A DNA stretch of 64,000 bases from Knufia peltigerae (lineage: Eukaryota > Ascomycota > Eurotiomycetes > Chaetothyriales > Trichomeriaceae): contig JAPDRN010000132.1 of the NCBI GenBank assembly GCA_030247855.1, positions 27,144 through 91,143 of the forward strand, given 5' to 3'. This document shows, one piece after another, positions 11,166 through 18,372 of the stretch (position 1 is its first letter; every line of letters begins with the position of its first letter). A program made the position numbers and the translations under genes. The notes beneath the pieces are model-generated. The model saw only the letters and a list, made by a program, of their open reading frames with translations, was not told the DNA's origin and searched no databases.

Positions 11166-11902
11166 ACCCGTCCCTACAAACCTATCGTAACTCGTTACCT
11201 GTGCGCACGAGCACCCTTGGTAGGTAAGGTAGGTACCGGTACCTTGGGTCGGAAAAACCGGCGTCCGTGCGTCGAATAGTTTTTGCTCCAAGCACCTTCT
11301 CGGTGAGGTATAGAGGCTATGGGGTCAGATCCGCCTGTGTGTACTTGCACAATACCCTCACGAGTAACTCCAGAGAGATCGCCGACCACAGACTCAAGTT
11401 CTCGGACCACTCTCAGATCCCATCACTAACCTCGACCAGGATGCCACATGGAGAAGGGGGGAAAAAGAGAAAAGCCAGAACCTCGTGCGTGCCAAGGGTC
11501 ATCACCACCGACGGACGGGACAGCCTTGAGGGTTCCTCCATCCTCCGGGGCGATCGACATGAAGCTCGAGCACACGGACGACAAATCTTTGGACGAAACC
11601 AGTGAGAATCTTCATGGTCCAGGCACGCACACCGGGGTCTTGCGCAATAACACGTTTGACGGGCTTACACGGATGCTTTGACCCGGGCTCGCGAAAAAAA
11701 AAGTCTATCGACGGTTTGGTCTGAAGTATCCTGCAAGGTACCCGTACCTATTAACTTAAGAGAGAGGAAAAGGTAGGACTGGTTGCCGAAAAGGAATCGT
11801 AACGAAAATACTCCGTAGGTCTCGAGTCTTTTGAGAGTAACTTCGGCCTGGACGAGTCGAGATCCGGTACCCTTACCCGGTACAGACGACATGGACAGAC
11901 AG

Positions 11903-13687
11903 CTACAAACTTGCTCGCAGAGGGACTTCAAACACCACTGCGCCGTTCTTGCCGTTCGGCAGCTTCCTCCACCTTCCTAATCTCATCTGCTTTCCAGTAC
12001 CGGCCACGATACAGATGCCCTGGCAGTCACCCTCTTTCTTGCCTCCAAACTCATTGACAATCTCTTTTCTTCTCTCGAACACTGCCAAGGAGTTCACAAA
12101 GCCTCGTGCCACGCCATGATTGATGTCCTGGCCTGCCACGGCCGCAACATTAGTTGCGGCACTTGATGGAGTCGAGTGTGTATCCTCGTGCGCATTTCCG
12201 ACAGGCTCGCCCACTTTCCCGACGGGACCCATGGCCAAGATCGTTCGCTTGTCGTCGCTCAACTTCCATGCTCTGACCCAACCATCCCAGCTTCCGGTCA
12301 AGATCACATCCGTACCAGGTATTGCAGCCAGAGCGGTGATGCCCCGAGGTTGCGGTTTCCTTCGATCTTCTTTCTTCAGCCTTTCGATGACCGCAGGGTC
12401 TGACTCGGACGTGACCTCCTCCAGCGGCGCTGGTTCCTCTACGCCGTGCGCAGTGCGAATCGTAAAGACGGCTTTCTTTTTGTGAAGGTTCCAGAGACTA
12501 ATTGCACCGGAATCGGACCCGGTCACAAAGTTCGAAGGTGGTAATGCAGCAACACAATCCAGACTCCCCGTGTGATATTCGTCGTTCCTCGAGCTGTCGC
12601 CCAGAAATTTGGTCAGCGACTCATCCACCACCTTCCACCACATGGCTTTCCGATCCCGCGCACCCACAGTTACACACTGGTCAACTGACACCGGCGAAAC
12701 ATCCACCACGTGATCCTGGTGGCCGAAGAGTGTCTCGACGTATGCGAGACTGTCCTCTCCTGCCAAGTTGTACGTTTTGAGTGATCTGTCCATGCTTGCG
12801 CTGAACAATTGTGCCCCGAATCCATTTTGAGCGTTTGAGCTGGGAGCAAATGCCAAACCGGTGACACCGTCACGGTGCGTCGTGAAGGTCTTCAACGGTC
12901 GTAGGTCTTCCGCAGACCATATTATTAGCTTCTTGTCCAATCCTCCTGTGGCAATGTATTTGCCGTCTGGCGATGCCGCCACGCAGAGTATCGCACCATT
13001 GTGGCCATGCTGTTGAGGGGCTGATGCCCTGATCTGTACTCCTCGAACATATTTCAGTTGCTTGGGTTTTCGTCTTCGACTTGCTGCCGCAGTGGTCCTG
13101 TCGCTGCTAAAAGTAGCGGGCGTCTGTAGTTGCCACTTGATCAACGTCTTATCTCTGCTCACAGTGTACACATAAGGCTGACACACTGCCACTCCCGTGG
13201 TGACGTCCGTATCTGCTCGAAAGTTGGAATGTGAGGCGTTGGCGAAATCCAAGCTATTGGCGATCAGCCTGAATTGTCTGCCCTTGGCTTCATCAGCATC
13301 CTCTTTCAGTCTCTGTGCGATTAAATCTTTGTCCAGGTCCTCGGCGTCGAACCCAACTTCGTCCACTTCTTGTCTGATATTATCTAGGTATCTTTGTGCA
13401 AGTCGCACTCTTCGTTCGGCGGCAGTCTCACCCTCTTCGGAGGTGGCTTCTGATTCGGCGTCGCTCTCGGGCTCCACGTTGTCTTCGGACTCGCTGCCAG
13501 ATATCGATTCGTCTCGTCTTTCTCTGTCTCGTGGTGGTTGGGCGGGTTTCCGCCTAGGTCTCTCGTCTTGCTCGTCTCGTGCTCCATTCTTGTTGTCTGC
13601 TTCCCGCCGTTTTCTGGGCTTGCCTGGATTGTCTGCACCTCTCTTCCGCTTCCGCAAAGAAGCTGGAGCCGTAAAGAACGACGACAT
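11903..13687 (-). CDS. rrp9: U3 snoRNP-associated WD40 protein Rrp9 (U3-55K)
   Basis: 594 residues from the ATG giving MSSFFTAPASLRKRKRG; a longer in-frame extension upstream lacks support. A Lys/Arg-rich then acidic N-terminus (about 1-115) precedes the helical segment AERRVRLAQRYLDNIRQE, a conserved lead-in of this family. WD40 repeats follow from about residue 170 (SRDKTLIKW, GGLDKKLIIW, SASMDRSLKTY, TGSDSGAISLW, TGSWDGWVRAW). Length and order match Rrp9, which binds the B/C motif of U3 snoRNA in the small-subunit processome and is needed for 18S rRNA processing in the nucleolus. It is intronless here and divergent from the proteasome beta-4 gene with 353 bp between starts. Another U3 processome gene, utp13, lies about 5 kb away. 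Confidence 0.93.
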   Translation of the reverse strand: MSSFFTAPASLRKRKRGADNPGKPRKRREADNKNGARDEQDERPRRKPAQPPRDRERRDESISGSESEDNVEPESDAESEATSEEGETAAERRVRLAQRYLDNIRQEVDEVGFDAEDLDKDLIAQRLKEDADEAKGRQFRLIANSLDFANASHSNFRADTDVTTGVAVCQPYVYTVSRDKTLIKWQLQTPATFSSDRTTAAASRRRKPKQLKYVRGVQIRASAPQQHGHNGAILCVAASPDGKYIATGGLDKKLIIWSAEDLRPLKTFTTHRDGVTGLAFAPSSNAQNGFGAQLFSASMDRSLKTYNLAGEDSLAYVETLFGHQDHVVDVSPVSVDQCVTVGARDRKAMWWKVVDESLTKFLGDSSRNDEYHTGSLDCVAALPPSNFVTGSDSGAISLWNLHKKKAVFTIRTAHGVEEPAPLEEVTSESDPAVIERLKKEDRRKPQPRGITALAAIPGTDVILTGSWDGWVRAWKLSDDKRTILAMGPVGKVGEPVGNAHEDTHSTPSSAATNVAAVAGQDINHGVARGFVNSLAVFERRKEIVNEFGGKKEGDCQGICIVAGTGKQMRLGRWRKLPNGKNGAVVFEVPLRASL

Positions 13688-14040
13688 TTTTGTTTGTTCA
13701 GTTGAGGTTGAAGTTTGCCAAAAACACACAAGGCAAACTCTGCCCTTGGGTGTGTGTGTTTTAAGTGCAACTTGCAGAGGCGGCGTCTCCAAATAATTTT
13801 TTTTGAGTTGCGGGCGACAGCCTCGTCGAGGCGCAGGACAGCCTTGCATAGTCGCTCGACCTTCCCAAAGCAACTCACAATTGCACGACCAGCCAGTCCC
13901 CCAAGGCACAGCTCGCCGCGTGTCGAAGTCCTGCGGGATCGATAACTTGTTATACCACAACAGCTTTCGATCCAGAGACTTTCCAAACTTTGCAAGCCTA
14001 CATCTCTCGTTCCGCTGATTACGCTCGACACCTCTGCAAA
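13688..14040. promoter_or_regulatory. shared promoter, rrp9 / proteasome beta-4
   Basis: This is a head-to-head spacer of 353 bp between two housekeeping start codons, so it must carry both promoters. I looked for a PACE-like GGTGGCAAA word for the proteasome gene and did not find an exact copy. Confidence 0.6.
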
Positions 14041-14791
14041 ATGTAAGTTGTCCCTTGCCCTGTGGCTCTGGTTTGAAGAGCCTCAATCGATTGACGCAAG
14101 TGCTGCAACAGGGAAGTCCTCCTTGGCCTCACCGGCCGCGATTTCACCATCATCGCCGCCAGCAAAGCCGCCATGCGCGGTGCCACCATCCTCAAGTCGT
14201 CCGACGACAAGACCCGGCAACTGAACAAGCACACCCTCCTCGCCTTCTCTGGCGAGCCAGGCGACACCATCCAGTTCGCGGAGTACATCCAGGCAAACGT
14301 CGCCCTGTACACGATGCGCAACGAGTCCGACCTCTCCCCGAGCGCCGTGGCCAGCTTCGTCCGTGGGGAACTCGCACGTAGCTTGAGAAGCAGGAAACCG
14401 TACAACGTGAACCTGCTGCTCGGTGGGATGGATCCCATCACCAAGCAACCCAGTCTGTACTGGTTGGATTACCTTGCCAGTAGCGCAAAGGTACCCTACG
14501 CCGCGCATGGCTATGCTCAGTACGTGCCCTTTCCCCCCCTTTCAAGACCCTTTCTGGGCTTCTCTCTTGCTGACCAGCAAAATTAAAAGATACTACTGTC
14601 TCTCCATCCTCGACAAGCATCATCATCCAGATATCTCCTTCGAGCAAGGCATGAAGATCTTACGTATGTGCACGGATGAGTTGCAGCGACGGTTACCTAT
14701 TGATTTCAAGGGTATGACGGTCAAGGTGGTCAAGAAGGATGGCATCGTGGATATGGAGTATGACACGAGTAAACAAGTCCTGGCCGCCTAG
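14041..14791 (+). CDS. pre1: proteasome subunit beta type-4 (Pre1/PSMB2)
   Basis: Spliced model join(14041..14042,14112..14519,14590..14791), 203 residues. The protein begins MEVLLGLTGRDFTIIAASKAAMRGATILK, matching the N-terminus of Pre1 (beta-4), a non-catalytic beta subunit of the 20S core; there is no propeptide with a catalytic Thr. The initiator ATG is interrupted: AT lies in exon 1, intron 1 begins GTAAGT, and exon 2 supplies the G after CAACAG. No ATG lies in frame upstream of MEVLLG within exon 2, so the split start is the simplest reading. Intron 2 (GTACGT...TTAAAAG) joins GYAQ to YYCLSILDKHHHPDISFEQG in frame. The protein acts in nuclear and cytosolic proteasomes. Its divergent neighbour is rrp9. 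Confidence 0.95.
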
Positions 14792-15128
14792 TCCTCTCAC
14801 CCAGATACCTGAAATGGGACTGGAAAACGGATCAGGGATGGGGAATTGTAGAATTAAATATGCATAGCGCGGCGCAAAATGGGACAATACAATTTTCAAA
14901 ATCAGGCAAAATCAATTGGGGGTATCAATTGCTTGGTGATGCGAGGTCACTGAATCCTACATCTCTATCGTAGCTCTGATGTCAAAGCCAAAGGGCTCCT
15001 GGCCCAATATCGTCAAGTCATGTATAGCATGTGGTTTGAATTATAACCCATGCCGAATTCTCTCCGAAATCCCATCGAAACATGCTTTCCCACGGAGACG
15101 TGCAACATGAACGCCGCAACAAGATCGA
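14792..15128. other. convergent 3' intergenic region
   Basis: This short spacer lies between the stops of the proteasome gene and the RING-finger gene. A+T-rich 3' UTR-like sequence is present; I see nothing else. Confidence 0.5.
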
Positions 15129-16628
15129 CTAGCAATGTCGACTGCCACCCCCAACAGGAATTCGCCGACCGTACGCTGGTGCGCTGTATTGGCCAGATCG
15201 AGGAGGCCGCGGGTGATTGATACGAGAATTGTAGGATGATCCATGATGTGTCGGGTAAGGCATATATGGCCGGAATTCACCACGTCTGCCCCGTTGAGTA
15301 TCAAGATGTTGCATTCGGCGCGCAGCAGATTGCGGAGGCCGAATATCGTCCGAGTCCGAGTCTGATTCTGCCCTTGGACTTTCATCCTCGTCCTCGTCCT
15401 CGTCTTCGTCCCGATCTTCGTCCTCATCCTCAAAATCGTGACCATTGTCTGATCCATCTTCGGAGTTATCGAGAGGTATTGGCTCGCGCGCTGTAGCATC
15501 GCTGTTATCCTCGTCCTCCTCATCGTCACTGATAATCCTCCTTCTATTTCGTCTCGACGGTACTCCAAATTGTCGATGCGGGTGCAATCGAGAAATAGGC
15601 CCTTGGTCATCTTCCGATTCCTCTGACGGATCGTCATATACCGTATGTTGATCAGTCATTTCGGTCCCTGTGACGGATCTGTCTTCGTCATCGTAGTGAT
15701 GGGTTCCTTGAACCGCGTATGGAGGGGTTTGAGGATCAGACCATGGATCAGTCTCATCGGCCGACGAGTGGAGTGTGTTGTGGCGACTCACGCGGTGCCC
15801 AGTGATGGTGGAGACACTCCTTGTTTCGTCGGAATCGTCATGCAGCTGGATTGGGGCATCATCTCGCTCAATAAAGCCATCCATACCATCCTCATCATCG
15901 TATTCATCATAGTCAGTATGGCTGGCATCTGTGCGGTCCGTTTCGTACCCTGTGCCTATTTGTATCGGACCATCAAAGTCCATATCGATCTCGGAGTCTT
16001 CGTCGTAGTACTCGTCCGTATCTAAACGAGGACTGGGGATTGATTCATCGTCAAGGTCGCTTTCACCAGAGTCGTACTCGTTGAAACCACATTGCACACA
16101 TTGTCCATCCTCCAACTCCCAATGACATTCCGGACATCGCATAACATTGTCCTCGTGATCCAGTATGCCCCTTGCCCAAAAGCTGGGTATATGAAAAGTA
16201 TGCTGATGCTTGAAAACACCTTTGAAAAGGCCTTGTCCTGCGCGATCTGCGGCAAGTTGTCCAGCCTCATCATCTTTGGCTTTTTGGTGCTCTGCCACAG
16301 TCTCGTCTTCGGGGAGCAATTCGGCTCGACCAATGAACATGTGAACGAGGTCTCGCAACAGGAAATTGGGAGACGGTTGTAACGTGACTTCAGCTCGGCA
16401 GTCCGGACAATTCTTCTTCTTGTGCCGATTGTGGGCGCACCCGAACCAGTTAGCCAGACATGAATAGCAGTAGGTGTGTCCGCAGGCGAGAATGAACGGT
16501 TCATAGAACGGCTTGATGCAGATTTTGCATAGAGACAGGTTGCGCATGTCCTCGATGTGCTTTTGAAACGAAGAAAGCAGGAGCAGTTCGCTGGCCGCTG
16601 GGTTTGGGCTGGCGTCGGTGGCCGACAT
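15129..16628 (-). CDS. RING-finger E3 ubiquitin ligase, Psh1-like
   Basis: 499 residues; the open frame extends further upstream but only from a TTG codon, so I start at the ATG giving MSATDASP. A C3HC4 RING finger occupies about residues 34-85 (CKIC...CGHTYCYSC...CPDC), preceded by a helix. A second Cys pair set, CPEC...CVQC at about 163-180, looks like a small zinc ribbon. The rest is acidic and disordered with long Asp/Glu runs (for example DEDEDRDEDE near nt 15390-15430), suited to contact with histones. This arrangement resembles fungal Psh1-type ligases, which ubiquitylate misplaced CENP-A; that assignment is by resemblance and not certain. It is divergent from spp2 with a 317 bp gap. 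The alternative is another nuclear RING ligase with the same architecture. Confidence 0.75.
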   Translation of the reverse strand: MSATDASPNPAASELLLLSSFQKHIEDMRNLSLCKICIKPFYEPFILACGHTYCYSCLANWFGCAHNRHKKKNCPDCRAEVTLQPSPNFLLRDLVHMFIGRAELLPEDETVAEHQKAKDDEAGQLAADRAGQGLFKGVFKHQHTFHIPSFWARGILDHEDNVMRCPECHWELEDGQCVQCGFNEYDSGESDLDDESIPSPRLDTDEYYDEDSEIDMDFDGPIQIGTGYETDRTDASHTDYDEYDDEDGMDGFIERDDAPIQLHDDSDETRSVSTITGHRVSRHNTLHSSADETDPWSDPQTPPYAVQGTHHYDDEDRSVTGTEMTDQHTVYDDPSEESEDDQGPISRLHPHRQFGVPSRRNRRRIISDDEEDEDNSDATAREPIPLDNSEDGSDNGHDFEDEDEDRDEDEDEDEDESPRAESDSDSDDIRPPQSAARRMQHLDTQRGRRGEFRPYMPYPTHHGSSYNSRINHPRPPRSGQYSAPAYGRRIPVGGGSRHC

Positions 16629-16945
16629 CGTGAAGTCGGAAGTTGGATCTAGCGCATGCAAGGCTTTGGATGTTGTTTGTGAGATCTTGGAGGCCGTGAC
16701 ACCAGGGACGTCAGCCGCTGTTCGGACTACGGGAACAGTGATGATGGTGGGAGAAAGAATGGCGAAGGGAGAAGGCGATGTGCTTTTTTGGCGGCGCGTG
16801 TATGCCTTGAAGTGGCCGGAAAGTTACCGATTTAATACTCGACCGTATTTCGATACTGCGGAGTATTGACTTCTGGATTTTTTACCATGATCGTCTGCCT
16901 GAACAATATACTTAATGTTTTTCGTTTGCACGCGGTTTGACAGCC
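16629..16945. promoter_or_regulatory. shared promoter, RING ligase / spp2
   Basis: This is a head-to-head spacer of 317 bp between the two start codons. A GCGGAGTATT word lies near 16858. No TATA box is evident. Confidence 0.5.
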
Positions 16946-18316
16946 ATGTCGAAACCAATTTCGTTTGGCTTCGGGAAGCAGAAACCGTCTGCTCCTACGA
17001 AAGCCTCCAGCACCCCTGCGAGACGGCCTGCAGCGCCAAGTGGTCGACCGAAACATGCGCTTCACAATGATTCGGACAACGAAGATGAAGAGGAGCCAAG
17101 GCACGAGTCAGTCACTGGCTTTTCGTCAAATGGTGCTATTCTAAGTCAACCTGTACAGGAAACGAAAGAGCTAGTCATAAAGAACCAGGGAAATGCAGAT
17201 TGGCGCAGGCGAGGGCGTAAAAACCTTCTTCCAGCCGAAGTCCAGGCGCATCAGCAGAATGGTAACGTTGTTATGGTTGAGAAAGACGAAATCAGCACCG
17301 CCAGTGGTCTTCAATTTGTTGAGAAGCAAGACTCTCCAGACGAACAGTCTGCGGAGGTTGTGCAGCCTACCACCACCCAGCCAATCGAGCCACCCGAAGA
17401 ACCCAAACATTTGACTGCGGATGAAGAAGCGCTGCACGCGCTGCTCGATGATGGTTCTGGGAAACCAAAATCCAATGTCGTCATTACGCAGCAAGGCAAC
17501 ACGCATACTTTCCGAGACGAGACACAGGACTATCGAGAAGATGTCGCATCACGGCCCGACTCGAGTACCCTAGAAGAATATGCTGCGATGCCAGTCGAGG
17601 AATTTGGTATGGCTATGTTGAGAGGCATGGGTCAGAAGCGGCGAGCAAATGGCGAGGTTATCACCCTGGAGAGAAAGGACGACAACCCCCAGAAGCTCCG
17701 CAAACAGGAAGGGTTTCTCGGTATCGGTGCAAAGGCTGCTCCGGGCACAAACGGCATTGAACTAGGTGCTTGGGGGAAAGCGGACATGCGCAAGAACAAC
17801 AAGGGCGAAGGCTTCTTTACGCCACTCATGCGTGAAAACAAAGCCACCGGGGAGAGGATCTCCGAAGATGAGCTGCAGAAGAGGCTGAAGGAATCCAATG
17901 GAAATGAGCGAGAAGAAGACTGGAGACAGAGGAGAGATCGCAACTTGGAGCGAAGTGGACGGGACAAGGATCGAGATCGGAGAAAGGGAGATGATGACTA
18001 TCGTGATCAGATGAATGAATTCTCTCGATCTGGTTCATCCAAGCGAGAATCAGATGACCGCCATGGTTCTCGTTCAAGACGGGACAGGGACGACCGCGAC
18101 TATGATCGGTCTAAAGACAGGCGACGACGGGATGAAGATGACCACGATAGTCGACATCGGGACAGGCATCGGGACAAGGACCGCCGTCGAGACGATGATC
18201 GGTATGACTCAAGCTCTTCTCACAAGAGTCACAGAGACCGGGACAGGGACAGGGACAGAGATAGAGACAGAGATCGTGGTAGGGATCGCCGTGATGGTGA
18301 TCGCAACAGAAGATAA
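16946..18316 (+). CDS. spp2: G-patch splicing factor Spp2
   Basis: 456 residues from ATG at 16946; the frame is open slightly upstream but only from TTG. The N-terminus MSKPISFGFGK is characteristic of the Spp2/GPKOW family. Around residue 217 lies the short G-patch core EEFGMAMLRGMG, the segment that binds and activates the DEAH helicase Prp2 before the first catalytic step of splicing. The C-terminal third is very rich in Arg-Asp/Arg-Glu dipeptides and ends in an RDRDRD-type repeat (nt about 18230-18290), a feature absent from the short yeast protein but common in filamentous fungi. It is nuclear and intronless. It converges on utp13 with only about 56 bp between stops, so the 3' UTRs probably overlap. 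Confidence 0.88.
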   Translation: MSKPISFGFGKQKPSAPTKASSTPARRPAAPSGRPKHALHNDSDNEDEEEPRHESVTGFSSNGAILSQPVQETKELVIKNQGNADWRRRGRKNLLPAEVQAHQQNGNVVMVEKDEISTASGLQFVEKQDSPDEQSAEVVQPTTTQPIEPPEEPKHLTADEEALHALLDDGSGKPKSNVVITQQGNTHTFRDETQDYREDVASRPDSSTLEEYAAMPVEEFGMAMLRGMGQKRRANGEVITLERKDDNPQKLRKQEGFLGIGAKAAPGTNGIELGAWGKADMRKNNKGEGFFTPLMRENKATGERISEDELQKRLKESNGNEREEDWRQRRDRNLERSGRDKDRDRRKGDDDYRDQMNEFSRSGSSKRESDDRHGSRSRRDRDDRDYDRSKDRRRRDEDDHDSRHRDRHRDKDRRRDDDRYDSSSSHKSHRDRDRDRDRDRDRDRGRDRRDGDRNRR

Positions 18317-18372
18317 AAGTAGAGGTTGATTACTTTGCACCGAGAACCATAATGATTACTATCACAATGTAC

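Larger units (their letters stand above)
9066..11902. other. gene-poor region
   Basis: These 2.8 kb carry no ORF I can defend on either strand; the longest candidates start with non-ATG codons or lack any domain or splice logic. The sequence contains low-complexity tracts: an 11-G run (9822-9832), a purine-rich stretch near 10085-10120, CA and GT dinucleotide repeats (around 10405-10427 and 11148-11165), two CACGTG words next to these repeats, and GGTAGGTA/TACC words near 11218-11245. It could contain a long promoter, a non-coding transcript or a degenerate insertion; the sequence does not decide. Confidence 0.5.

Noticed and set aside
13197..13796. 199-codon Ser-rich ORF antisense to rrp9
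   Set aside because: It arises from the acidic/basic coding sequence of Rrp9 on the other strand and has no domain of its own.
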